This document shows positions 35,729 through 43,855 of a stretch of DNA of 64,000 nt, in pieces. Every line of letters begins with the position of its first letter. Within the stretch, counting starts at the first letter, position 1. Position numbers and translations under genes: made by a program. The notes beneath the pieces are model-generated. The model searched no databases. It was not told the origin of the DNA and saw only the letters and a list, made by a program, of their open reading frames with translations. Source of the DNA: Tanticharoenia sakaeratensis NBRC 103193 (lineage in GTDB: Bacteria > Pseudomonadota > Alphaproteobacteria > Acetobacterales > Acetobacteraceae); the NCBI RefSeq assembly GCF_000963885.1, contig NZ_BALE01000003.1, positions 1 to 64,000 of the forward strand. Direction: 5' to 3'.

Positions 35729-37027
35729 ATGTCGGCCTCGAATACCAATGTCAGCCCGATGCGGCAGACGACCCCGGCCAACGCCCAGGCCTCCCAGCCG
35801 CAGACCCTGCAGCCGCTCTACGTGCTGTCATGGTTCCTGTGCGCACTGTTCTATTTCTATCAATATGCGATCCGGTCGGCTCCCGGCATCATGCAGGATG
35901 AACTGACCCAGGCATGGGGCAACAGCCATCTCGGACTGATGATCGCGTCCTACTACATCGTCTATGCGCTCATGGCGCTTGCGATCGGCGTGCTGCTCGA
36001 TCGTTATGGCGCCCATACGACGATGCCGGTCGGGATCGCGGTGACAGCCGCCGGATGCCTCATCTTTGCTCAAGGCAGTGTTGCGGCGGGTATCGGCGGA
36101 TACATCATCCAGGCCGTCGGCGCGATCGGTGCGTTCGTCGGGTCGTCCTACGTTGCGGCGCGCTATCTGCCGGCCCGGACACTCGCTCTCTTCGTCGGAT
36201 TGACGCAGTGCCTCGGCATGGCAGGCGCTGCATTCGGCTCCAAGCCGACCCGTATCCTGATCGACCCGAAGGGGGCGTTCCATGTGCCGTGGCAGACCGT
36301 CTGGCTGGGCTTCGGCGTCATCGGTCTCGTGCTGGCCGTTGCGGTCTGGTTCATCATGCCGCGTGATTCGGGCGACAGCGCCGGGCATCATGGTCATCTG
36401 ACCATCGGCAATCTGCTGAAGCCTTTCCGGATCATCTTTTCCAATCCTCAGAGCTGGTATGCCGGGATCATCGGCGGCCTGCTGTTCGTGCCGACGACAA
36501 TCGGTGCGCTGGGCTGGGGTGCCTCCATGCTCAGTCGCGGCGAGCATACCACCATGGCCTTCGCCGCATCGGACGTCTCGATGGTGCCGATCGGCTGGGT
36601 GATCGGCTGTCCGCTGCTGGGGTGGATCTCCGACAGGATCGGTCGGCGCAAGCCCGTGATGCTGGGCGGTGCGGTAGTCCTGCTGGCGGCGTCGCTCTGC
36701 GCGCTCTACGTGCCGGTCGGCGTGATGCCGCGCTATTCGGTGGCGCTCGTCATGGGTATCGCATCAGGCGCTGCCATGATTCCGTTCTCGACCATGAAGG
36801 AAGTCAATCCGCCGGAGGTCAAGGGAACGGCTGCGGGCGTGATGAATTTCCTCGTCTTCGGGACGACCGGGATTCTGTCTCCCATGGTGTCGACCCTGAT
36901 GGGCGGAGGCGCCGATACGATGGAATCCTTCCACCGGGCCTTCCTGCCGCTCGTGATCGGCATCGTCGTTGCAATCTGCCTGTGTTTCGTCGTGCGCGAG
37001 ACGGGCTGGAAAGCCCAGCGTACCTGA
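35729..37027 (+). CDS. Major facilitator superfamily transporter
   Basis: The 432-residue protein has 12 predicted helices, a long polar N-terminus (about 28 residues) and MFS signatures LLDRYGAHT in loop 2-3 and GWISDRIGRRKPVM in loop 8-9. Similar proteins carry organic anions or sugars, and the substrate cannot be told here. GGAG is 6 bases before the ATG. Its place after pdc suggests transport of pyruvate, lactate or a related acid, which is inference only. Confidence 0.8.
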   Translation: MSASNTNVSPMRQTTPANAQASQPQTLQPLYVLSWFLCALFYFYQYAIRSAPGIMQDELTQAWGNSHLGLMIASYYIVYALMALAIGVLLDRYGAHTTMPVGIAVTAAGCLIFAQGSVAAGIGGYIIQAVGAIGAFVGSSYVAARYLPARTLALFVGLTQCLGMAGAAFGSKPTRILIDPKGAFHVPWQTVWLGFGVIGLVLAVAVWFIMPRDSGDSAGHHGHLTIGNLLKPFRIIFSNPQSWYAGIIGGLLFVPTTIGALGWGASMLSRGEHTTMAFAASDVSMVPIGWVIGCPLLGWISDRIGRRKPVMLGGAVVLLAASLCALYVPVGVMPRYSVALVMGIASGAAMIPFSTMKEVNPPEVKGTAAGVMNFLVFGTTGILSPMVSTLMGGGADTMESFHRAFLPLVIGIVVAICLCFVVRETGWKAQRT

Positions 37028-37037
37028 CGCCGGGTTG

Positions 37038-37065
37038 CGCCCCGGCCCGATATCGGGCCGGGGCG
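37038..37065. terminator. Perfect 28-bp palindrome between convergent genes
   Basis: Two 14-base arms are exactly complementary with no spacer (37038-37051 and 37052-37065), very GC-rich. It lies between the MFS stop and the end of the opposite lipoprotein gene and likely stops transcription from both sides. Confidence 0.7.
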
Positions 37066-37075
37066 TCCGCCTCGA

Positions 37076-37420
37076 TCAGTTGTCGACCAGCTGCCAGGCG
37101 CCGTTGACCTTCTTGAGATTCAGGTTCGCCGTGTGCGTGCCCTTCTTCGTGGTCGCCGTGACCGCGCAGGAATAGACGGCATTGTCTTTCGACGTGCAGT
37201 CGGCGTTGCTGATGTCGAGATCGGCGGGATCATACGGACCGCTGAACAGCCCCAGCGTGTTGGCCGATGCCTTCTCGTTCTGCGCCTGCATGTAGTTCTG
37301 GACGACCTGCTTGATATCGGCCTTGGTCGGCGCGCCCATCTGGCCGCATGCCGCAAGACCCAATGCCGTCGCAAATGCCATGGCACTCAGCGGACGAGCC
37401 AGGCGAGAAAAAATGATCAT
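37076..37420 (-). CDS. Small putative lipoprotein
   Basis: The 114-residue protein has a lipoprotein signal with lipobox LAAC near residue 25 and a mature part of about 90 residues. It contains a DIKQVVQNYMQAQNEKAS helix and C-terminal strands that read CAVTATTKKGTHTANL and NGAWQLVDN. The fold looks like a small NTF2 or lipoprotein-chaperone type domain, but no family is certain. Two Cys in the mature part (DCTSKD and YSCAV) could form a disulfide. Start ATG 37420. Confidence 0.6.
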   Translation of the reverse strand: MIIFSRLARPLSAMAFATALGLAACGQMGAPTKADIKQVVQNYMQAQNEKASANTLGLFSGPYDPADLDISNADCTSKDNAVYSCAVTATTKKGTHTANLNLKKVNGAWQLVDN

Positions 37421-37694
37421 GATGTGAATGCCCCGGAAATAACGGATCGAGGCCGTCAGAACGTGCCGTATCCGATTTGGTTCGTCCTGCCTTTTCAAGG
37501 GGTCGTTAGTAGCGGACGCGCATGGCGGGCGGACGACGTGCCAGCCCGGGACCATGCGCACATGGCTGACATGCGCCGCATATAATTGACACATTATGAC
37601 GCGAATTGTCTTCTTCTGAGAACAGTGTAGTCAATTCAGAGACGATGTTCGGGTCGCGGCAAGAAGATGCGTGATCCGGCGCGATGGAGGAAGC

Positions 37695-39233
37695 ATGCGG
37701 CTTCTGGCGGTCCATCCAAGCGCGCTGATGTATACACGTGTATTCCTGCGGCTGGAGCCTCTCGGCCTGGAACTCGTTGCCGGAGCGGCGCGACAGGCCG
37801 GACACGACGTCCGGATCATCGATCTCCAGGTCGAGACGCATCGCGATTTTCGCGTCCTGCTCGCGGATTTCAGTCCGGACGCGATCTGTTTTTCCGGCAA
37901 CTACCTCGCAAATGTCCCCGAGATCGTCGACCTTGCGAAAGAGACGAAGCTCCTATGCCCGAAAAGCTTCGTAGTCGTCGGCGGACACTCGGTTTCGTTC
38001 ATCGCGCAGGACGTCATGGGTCTGGCCGACGGGGCGATCGACTGCATCCTGCGCGGTGAGGGGGATGCAACCGTAGCGCTGTTGCTGAACGCCGTCGAAA
38101 GTGGTGCAAACCTGCTCGACGTGCCCGGCGTCATCACGGCGGATGGGGACGGGCCGCCTCCCATCTTCGTCAAAAGCCTCGATGATGTCCGACCTGCACG
38201 TGATCTTCTGAGGCACAGAAACAAATATTTCATCGGCACGCTCGATCCGGCTGCATCGATCGAGTTTGCCAGAGGGTGTCCGTGGGACTGCACCTTCTGC
38301 AGTGCCTGGACCTTTTACGGTCGGTCCTATCGTACGGCGGATCCGATGGTGATCGCCGACGAACTGGCGGCGATCAAGGAACCTGGAATCTTTATCGTCG
38401 ATGACGTGGCCTTCGTACATTCGGAACACGGCATGGCGATCGCGCATGAAATCAAGCGGCGCGGCATACGGAAGGAATACTATCTCGAGACCCGCGCCGA
38501 CGTGTTGCTGCGCAACAAGGAGGTCTTTCGCGTCTGGAAAGAAATCGGCCTGAGCTATATTTTTATCGGAATGGAAGCGGTTGACGAGGAGGGGCTCAAG
38601 CAGTTTCGCAAGCGCGTCTCGCTTGATGCGAATTTCGAGGCGCTCGAATATGCCCGATCGTTGGGCCTCATCGTCGCAATCAACATCATCGCCGATCCGT
38701 CGTGGACGCGCGCGCGTTTCGAGGCCGTCCGGCAGTGGTGCCTCGAAATTCCGGACATCGTGAATATATCCGTGACAACGCCTTATCCCGGCACTGAGAT
38801 CTGGCACAGCGAAGTGCGCCGGCTGACCACGCGGGACTACCGCCTGTTCGACATCCAGCACGCCGTGTTGCCGACGACCCTGCCGCTTGCGGAATTCTAC
38901 GAGGAACTGGTCAAGACCCAGCAGGTGCTCAACATGAAGCACATGGGCCGGCAGGCGCTACGGGACACGGCCGGGATCGCGGGACGCCTCCTGCTGCGAG
39001 GTCAGACCAATTTCCTCAAGATGCTCTGGAAATTCAATTCGGTCTTCAATCCGAAACTCCAGATGGCCGATCACGCCCGCACCCCGCGCTATGAAATGCC
39101 GATCCAGCCGGACGCCATCGCCAAGGTCGATCGGCGTGCGCTCTACGTCCACCAGCCGGCCGGGCGCCGCTCGCGCAGGATCGACGATGCAACGGAGCAC
39201 TTCGTGGACAAGACGCGCATGGGCGCGGGTTGA
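37695..39233 (+). CDS. hpnR: Hopanoid C-3 methylase HpnR (B12-binding radical SAM)
   Basis: The 512-residue protein is close in layout and N-terminal sequence (LLAVHPSALMY and FLRLEPLGLELVA) to HpnR, which adds a methyl group at C-3 of hopanoids. An N-terminal cobalamin-binding-like Rossmann domain is followed by the radical SAM Cys195-x3-Cys199-x2-Cys202 in RGCPWDCTFC. The C-terminal extension beyond residue 400 is family-specific. GGAGG precedes ATG 37695 at 6 bases. 3-Methylhopanoids are known in some acetic acid bacteria. No other hpn gene is in the window. Confidence 0.88.
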   Translation: MRLLAVHPSALMYTRVFLRLEPLGLELVAGAARQAGHDVRIIDLQVETHRDFRVLLADFSPDAICFSGNYLANVPEIVDLAKETKLLCPKSFVVVGGHSVSFIAQDVMGLADGAIDCILRGEGDATVALLLNAVESGANLLDVPGVITADGDGPPPIFVKSLDDVRPARDLLRHRNKYFIGTLDPAASIEFARGCPWDCTFCSAWTFYGRSYRTADPMVIADELAAIKEPGIFIVDDVAFVHSEHGMAIAHEIKRRGIRKEYYLETRADVLLRNKEVFRVWKEIGLSYIFIGMEAVDEEGLKQFRKRVSLDANFEALEYARSLGLIVAINIIADPSWTRARFEAVRQWCLEIPDIVNISVTTPYPGTEIWHSEVRRLTTRDYRLFDIQHAVLPTTLPLAEFYEELVKTQQVLNMKHMGRQALRDTAGIAGRLLLRGQTNFLKMLWKFNSVFNPKLQMADHARTPRYEMPIQPDAIAKVDRRALYVHQPAGRRSRRIDDATEHFVDKTRMGAG

Positions 39234-39265
39234 AGCGGCCATCAGACGGGGCTGCAAAGCGCTCC

Positions 39266-39348
39266 TGCGAGCTGCGGGACTCGAACCCGCACGTTCATTC
39301 GAACTCGAGATTTTAAGTCTCGTGCGTCTACCATTCCGCCAAGCTCGC
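39266..39348 (-). tRNA. tRNA-Leu (UAA anticodon)
   Basis: Read on the minus strand this 83-base sequence folds as a class II tRNA: acceptor GCGAGCT/AGCTCGC with discriminator A, D arm with TGGTAGACGCA, anticodon arm CGAGA-CTTAAAA-TCTCG (anticodon TAA), a long variable arm, and T arm GCGGG-TTCGAGT-CCCGC. The CCA end is not encoded, unlike the tRNA-Gln in this window. Confidence 0.95.
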
Positions 39349-39402
39349 ACAGCAGGGGCCGGTGGTTTGCTACCACGCGAGACCGGCGGCGCAAATGGTA
39401 TC

Positions 39403-40095
39403 TCAGGCAATCCTGAGCAGCGTGGCCCCCTCGCGTTTCAGCCAGCGCTCGGCAGCGTGGCGACGCGGCGCATAGCGATCGACGAGCGTCCAGAACGCCG
39501 CGCTATGGTCGAAGTGGCGCAGATGCGCGAGTTCGTGGACGATGACGTAATCCTGCACCTCGACCGGTGCCATGACGAGCCGCCAGCTCAGCATGATCCG
39601 GCCGTCTCTCGTGCAGCTGCCCCATCGCGACCGTGTATCGCGCAGGTCGAGGCGGGCTGGCGTCAGACCCATGTCGCCGGCCCGTGCGCGCAGCCGCGCA
39701 CCCAGGCGAGGCCTTGCCTCCGCGCGAAGAAAATCCATGACCCTGCGGGGCAGGAAGGCCACGTCACCACTGACGTTGAGGATTTCATCCTCGCGCCATA
39801 CCCCCCGGCGCGCATCCGGCACGGCACGAATGACAAGCGGGGCACCCTCGAGCGGCACTGTCTCGCCATCAGCCAGTCGCGGACTGTGGGCAAGCGTGCT
39901 CAGGCCGCGTTCGACCCATGCCGCATTCTGATGCAGCCAGGCCAGGCCGCTGGCCTCGCTCGCCTTGGGCGGCAGCGTGATGATGACGGTCGCGGTGCGC
40001 GGCTCCAGCCGCAGCGAAATCCGGCGTGCCCGGGGATGACGGCGCCAGGCGATCGAAACAGCCGTTCCGGCCATGCCCGCGTCCGGCCGCGGCAT
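39403..40095 (-). CDS. YgjP-like SprT-fold metallopeptidase
   Basis: This protein of about 230 residues has the zinc motif HELAHLRHFDHSAAFW (HExxH), RWGSCTRDGRIMLSWRLVMAP, and the DUF45 core pattern (RISLRLEP, VIITLPPKAS). YgjP-type enzymes are metal-dependent peptidases of unclear target. ATG 40095 starts 6 bp after the YcgN stop; a longer frame to 40179 overlaps YcgN by 79 bp. It is the last gene of the minus-strand ABC-like operon. Confidence 0.82.
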   Translation of the reverse strand: MPRPDAGMAGTAVSIAWRRHPRARRISLRLEPRTATVIITLPPKASEASGLAWLHQNAAWVERGLSTLAHSPRLADGETVPLEGAPLVIRAVPDARRGVWREDEILNVSGDVAFLPRRVMDFLRAEARPRLGARLRARAGDMGLTPARLDLRDTRSRWGSCTRDGRIMLSWRLVMAPVEVQDYVIVHELAHLRHFDHSAAFWTLVDRYAPRRHAAERWLKREGATLLRIA

Positions 40096-40100
40096 GCCGC

Positions 40101-40607
40101 TCAGGCCCGGCGCGGGCCGCGATGGCGGCGCACGGTGGGCTGCGCATGAGGGCGGGCGGCAGGCCAGGCGCCCGGCCATCCCACGACATGGTCTTCCAGC
40201 GGACCCGCCCGGCGCTCGCTGATTACGCGGTCACGCACCGAAGCGCCTGCATCATGTACGCTCCGGGGATCGCCACTGACCAGCGGATGCCAGTCCGGCA
40301 GGTCATGTCCTTCCTTCAACAGCCGGTAGGCGCAGCTCGGCGGCAGCCAGTCGATCTCGTCCAGCAGATCGGGCGTCAGGGCAACGCAGTCGGGCACCTT
40401 GCGGAAGCGTCCGGCATAATCGCTGCATTGGCACGAGTGCGTGTCGAGCAGGCGGCACGACACGTCCGTCCAGGCGAGTTCGTCGGTCTCGTCGTCGCGC
40501 AGCTTGTGCAGGCAGCAGCGACCGCAGCCATCGCACAATGATTCCCATTCGGCGCGGCTCATGTCGGCCAGCGCGGTCGTCTTCCAGAAAGGCCGTTCGT
40601 CAGTCAT
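40101..40607 (-). CDS. YcgN family cysteine-cluster protein
   Basis: The 168-residue protein has a Cys-rich metal site: C25, C28, C31 and C32 (CDGCGRCC), then C51, C59, C61 and C74. The next segment [26 protein letters not shown] is typical of YcgN (UPF0260). Such proteins may bind zinc or an iron-sulfur cluster; function is unknown. Its ATG overlaps the stop of the permease-like gene (ATGA), so it is likely co-translated. The C-terminus is Arg/Pro-rich. Confidence 0.85.
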   Translation of the reverse strand: MTDERPFWKTTALADMSRAEWESLCDGCGRCCLHKLRDDETDELAWTDVSCRLLDTHSCQCSDYAGRFRKVPDCVALTPDLLDEIDWLPPSCAYRLLKEGHDLPDWHPLVSGDPRSVHDAGASVRDRVISERRAGPLEDHVVGWPGAWPAARPHAQPTVRRHRGPRRA

Positions 40608-41050
40608 CGCGTGTGAGTGATGACAGGGCCGGGCAAATGCAAGTCGCCCAGGACCGTTCCGCCCAATCCCGCTACCAGAGCCAGGACCGCGCCCAGCAGG
40701 ACCGGCGCGCCGTATGCCGGCCACCACAGGAGGCGCGCCCGGGCACGGGCGTCGGCGCCAAGTCCCGCTGCCGCACGTCGGAGATTTGGCGCAAGGCGCG
40801 CGCGTGCATGCAGGGGCGCCACCAACGCGAGCGGCGCAAGACACAGGCCTCGCAGCAGGGCCCGTCCCCACTCGGAGGATACATGGACCTCGGGCACCCA
40901 CCACAGCGCGGTCGCCAGACCGGGCAACAGCAGCAGCAGGACAAGGCCGCGCGCCATGTCGTCCGAAAGCATACGCAGGAGCGGCCAGAGCATCAGTGAT
41001 GTCAGGGCAGTGCCGCAGAGCGAGATCAGGGTCGCAAGCAGGATGGACAT
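40604..41050 (-). CDS. Truncated ABC-importer permease-like membrane protein
   Basis: Only 148 residues long, this protein has about four hydrophobic segments. Residues 92-111 match the EAA loop of ABC importer permeases in spacing: [20 protein letters not shown] keeps the Ala-Ala, the Leu-Gly and the Pro 13 residues after that Gly, but Arg replaces the usual Glu. A hydrophobic stretch [14 protein letters not shown] follows, as expected. Normal permeases have 260 or more residues. A start at 41092 would overlap the upstream gene. Coupled to YcgN by ATGA. Probably the membrane part of a degenerate importer. Confidence 0.6.
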   Translation of the reverse strand: MSILLATLISLCGTALTSLMLWPLLRMLSDDMARGLVLLLLLPGLATALWWVPEVHVSSEWGRALLRGLCLAPLALVAPLHARARLAPNLRRAAAGLGADARARARLLWWPAYGAPVLLGAVLALVAGLGGTVLGDLHLPGPVITHTR

Positions 41051-41060
41051 GATCCGGTTC

Positions 41061-42176
41061 TCAGGGCCCGGCATCCGGCCCGAGCCAGGCACGGAAACGG
41101 GTCTGAAGCGATGAGAGATGCGCCTGCCAGAAATCGTCGTTGACCGGCAATGCCGGAATGCCTGTCAGAGGCGCCTGGCGCGAATCGTCATAATGCGGTG
41201 CATCGTTGCGCAGGACGGTTGCGATCCCCGTGGCCTGTCCCGGCGCGACGCCGCGGGGAATTGCCCAGAAGACGCCATCACGCAGGCTCTGGCGCCACTG
41301 CGCCACGAAGCCGGGCGCTGGCCGACCCGTTGGTGCATGAGCATCGGCGACGACAATCTCGGCGGCCGGCGCGCTCGTCATCAGGGCTGCCCCGTTCTGC
41401 ATGATCGACGCCGCATCCTGCGGCGTATGCCACCACACGATATAGGGGCGCAGCAGGTCGAGCCTGCGAAGCGCACGGGAGACACCATCGTCGGTGGCGA
41501 GCACGCCGTAGACGTCCTGCGGTGCCACGCCATCGGACATGAGGGCGATCTCGAGTGTCGAACGCGGATCCGCGCGCAGGCCACGCTTGCCCGGATGACG
41601 CGCGACATCCCAGAACGCACCCCAGTCGATAGCGGCCTCCGGCGTGTCGTGCAGACGGGAGCGGTCCCAGGCAAGAACGACGTCCATCTGGCCGCTGTCA
41701 TAGCCGCAGCGGTGCAGACCCGTGAGGTTCTGTCCCGGCTGGGGACTGCGGACCTGCACCAGCCCCTCGGCGCAGGCTTCGGCGAGCGTCGTCGCATCCA
41801 GCTGCACGGCAGCCCACGGCGGCGTACGGTCGCCGGTGTGTTTGCGCAGCGTCTCGATCGTGCCGTCCCAGTCGCGCAACGCATACGGAGCGTGCGGCGC
41901 CGGCTGGATCGCGCCGGACTCGAGGGCCGCGGGAAGGGTTGCAAACACCATGCGGGGCGGCGGCGGCACGCGGCGATGACGTGCGTGTGCCGTGGGCGTG
42001 CCGATGTGAGTGAACCAGTGCGCGATACGATGCGGCAGCGAGTCCGTGGCTGCCGCTGGCGTCGGAGCCGAGGCCAGCCACACACCGCACACGACGGCGC
42101 CGACTGCGCGAGCAAGTGTCGCGCGTCGGCTCTGGGGACGGGTCTGTCGGGACGGGCGAGGGGAGCTGCACGGCAT
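41061..42176 (-). CDS. Putative periplasmic solute-binding-like protein
   Basis: The 371-residue protein has an Arg-rich N-terminus and signal peptide (LARAVGAVVCGVWLASAPTPAAA). The mature part has a two-lobed solute-binding-like look: FATLPAALESGAI, WAAVQLDATTLAEACAEGLVQV, VVLAWDRSR, GKRGLRADPRSTLEIALMSDG (as in the binding proteins for iron/polyamines), and VFWAIPRGVAPGQA. It lies between the pseudo-ATPase (12 bp upstream) and the permease-like gene. I cannot name a ligand. The ATG has no clear ribosome site, so it may rely on coupling. Confidence 0.6.
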   Translation of the reverse strand: MPCSSPRPSRQTRPQSRRATLARAVGAVVCGVWLASAPTPAAATDSLPHRIAHWFTHIGTPTAHARHRRVPPPPRMVFATLPAALESGAIQPAPHAPYALRDWDGTIETLRKHTGDRTPPWAAVQLDATTLAEACAEGLVQVRSPQPGQNLTGLHRCGYDSGQMDVVLAWDRSRLHDTPEAAIDWGAFWDVARHPGKRGLRADPRSTLEIALMSDGVAPQDVYGVLATDDGVSRALRRLDLLRPYIVWWHTPQDAASIMQNGAALMTSAPAAEIVVADAHAPTGRPAPGFVAQWRQSLRDGVFWAIPRGVAPGQATGIATVLRNDAPHYDDSRQAPLTGIPALPVNDDFWQAHLSSLQTRFRAWLGPDAGP

Positions 42177-42188
42177 GGGGAAGCCGCA

Positions 42189-43307
42189 CTAATACATATC
42201 GGGGCGCATGGGGAAAGCGGTTGCATGGCCGGCCGCCCACGCCAACTGTGCGGGCGCGCCCGGTTTCAGGCCGGCATGAAGTTGCAGCGGAGCCCGGCGC
42301 ACCTCGACATCGACGCCGTCCGCCAGCCGAAAACGCAGGCGCACGTGGTCGCCAAGATGCATGCTGTCCTGAAGCACCGCCGTGATTGGCGCATCGTCTT
42401 CATCGAGGGCGAAGGCCGCCGCCCCAAAGACGGGCGAAATGCGGTCCGGCCGCACGCACAAAATGCACAGGCCATCGCTCTCAAGCCCGTCGGAGGCCAT
42501 CGCTTCCGCCACGCCCCCGCTTGGCAGACGCACCCGGGCCACGTCGTCGTCGATGCTCAATACGCGACCGGGCATCGCATTCGCGTCGCCGAACAGGGTC
42601 GCGACACGGTCATCCGCTGGGCGATCGAACAATCCCGATGCGGGCGCGCATTGCAGTAGATGGGCACCGGAAAACAACGCGATCGGCGCGCCGCAGCGCA
42701 AGGCCGTCTCACGGTCCGTCGTGGCCAGGACGAGATGCTGGGAAAGCGCCTGCCCGAGCATCGTGACCAGGCCCTGCGCCTGACGCTGCAGCGACGGTGA
42801 AAGGCCCGCAAACGGGTCGTCGAGCAGAAGGATGCGCGGGGCGCGGACGACGGCGCGTGCCAGCGCCACCCGCAGGCGCCCCAGGGTATCGAGACGGTCG
42901 ACTCTCATCGCCTCAAGACCGTCCAGCCCCATCAGGGCCGACGCCTTGCGACATGCCGCCTCCACGGCCCCCTTCGCGTCGCCCCGGGCACGGGCGGCGA
43001 ATGCGATGTTCTCGCCCACGCTCAGATGCGCAAACAGCGGATCGCGCGCGCTCACGAGACAGACAGGTCGATTTTCCGGCAGATGCCGGCTGATGTCCGT
43101 GCCATCCACATTGATCATGCCGTCGGCAACCGGCCGATGTCCCGCAAGTGCATCGAGCAGGGTCGACAGGATCGCCGGGTCGTCGCCCAGCAGGCACAGC
43201 GTCGTGGACGCGGTGTCACGTGTCGGAAGCATCAGCGACACGGGTGGATGGTCGGCTGTCAGACGCAGGTCGGTTACTGACAGCACGGGGACGAGGGGTG
43301 CCTTCAT
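42189..43307 (-). CDS. Degenerate PotA/FbpC-like ABC ATPase with TOBE domain
   Basis: A 372-residue protein with the length and order of a PotA-type importer ATPase, including a C-terminal TOBE region (CVRPDRISPVF ... LKPGAPAQLAW). The catalytic motifs are lost. Walker A is LLGDDPAILSTL with Leu47 in place of Lys. The Q-loop Gln is Ala87, the signature reads LDTLG instead of LSGGQ, the catalytic Glu is Asp164 (LLLDDPF), and the H-loop His is Thr197. Only the Walker B Asp163 remains. This looks like a pseudo-ATPase. First gene of the operon. Confidence 0.75.
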   Translation of the reverse strand: MKAPLVPVLSVTDLRLTADHPPVSLMLPTRDTASTTLCLLGDDPAILSTLLDALAGHRPVADGMINVDGTDISRHLPENRPVCLVSARDPLFAHLSVGENIAFAARARGDAKGAVEAACRKASALMGLDGLEAMRVDRLDTLGRLRVALARAVVRAPRILLLDDPFAGLSPSLQRQAQGLVTMLGQALSQHLVLATTDRETALRCGAPIALFSGAHLLQCAPASGLFDRPADDRVATLFGDANAMPGRVLSIDDDVARVRLPSGGVAEAMASDGLESDGLCILCVRPDRISPVFGAAAFALDEDDAPITAVLQDSMHLGDHVRLRFRLADGVDVEVRRAPLQLHAGLKPGAPAQLAWAAGHATAFPMRPDMY

Positions 43308-43363
43308 CGGGGGTATGTAACGGTGCCGGCGAAGGCAGGACCGGGACAGGAAAAGCGGGGCAT

Positions 43364-43389
43364 GAAACCTCGGGCGGTTCAGTAACGTT
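43364..43389 (+). promoter_or_regulatory. Possible GAAAC-N17-CGTT promoter of YqjD-like gene
   Basis: GAAAC (43364-43368) is followed after 17 bases by CGTT (43386-43389), with the YqjD-like start about 107 bases downstream. It differs by one base from the EcfG general-stress consensus GGAAC-N16/17-CGTT. A palindrome AGAACGTTCT lies nearby at 43405-43414. Confidence 0.25.
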
Positions 43390-43495
43390 TCAGACGAACG
43401 TGTCAGAACGTTCTCTGATAACGCCTCTGCCCCGCAGGTTCGAGCCCGCGTGGACAGGGACCAACGAACAGACACATGATACAGGAGGTTTTCAT

Positions 43496-43774
43496 ATGGG
43501 ACGAGGCACCGTGAAGGACGCAACGACTGCGGCCGCGGATTCCACACAGGCACAGATCGACAGTCTTCGTGACCAGGTCCAGCGCCTTCTGACCGAAACC
43601 ATCAGCCCGGCACTGATCGACGCGGCCGATCGCGCGGACCATGCCGTTGCCAATGCGCGTCAAATAACCGATCATCAGGTCGATAACGTTTCAACGCGCG
43701 TGCGTGCGCAACCGATCCTGGCCATCCTGATTTCGAGCGTGGTCGGGTTCCTGGCCGGTCGTTTCTCGAAGTAA
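43496..43774 (+). CDS. YqjD/ElaB-like membrane-anchored protein
   Basis: The 92-residue protein has a helical, Gln/Asp-rich N-terminal part (SLRDQVQRLLTET) and one C-terminal membrane helix (PILAILISSVVGFLAGRFS), the layout of the DUF883 family. In E. coli YqjD/ElaB tether ribosomes to the membrane in stationary phase under RpoS control. AGGAGGT is 6-7 bases before ATG 43496. It is divergent from the ABC-like operon and followed by a YqjE-like gene, as in the E. coli yqjDE pair. Confidence 0.85.
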   Translation: MGRGTVKDATTAAADSTQAQIDSLRDQVQRLLTETISPALIDAADRADHAVANARQITDHQVDNVSTRVRAQPILAILISSVVGFLAGRFSK

Positions 43775-43855
43775 GCCTGCACCGGTTCCGCCCGGGGCAA
43801 TGCGTATGCGCGCCATAAGAAAGGCGCCCGGTTCCCCGGGTGGAAGTCTACTGTA

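Noticed and set aside
37581-37614. Sigma-70 promoter for hpnR from TATAAT (37581) or TTGACA (37586)
   Set aside because: The two hexamers overlap in the wrong order, and neither has a partner at 15-19 bases.
43396-43410. LexA-like direct repeat GAAC-N6-GAAC
   Set aside because: The alphaproteobacterial SOS box needs N7 spacing, and the downstream gene is not an SOS gene.
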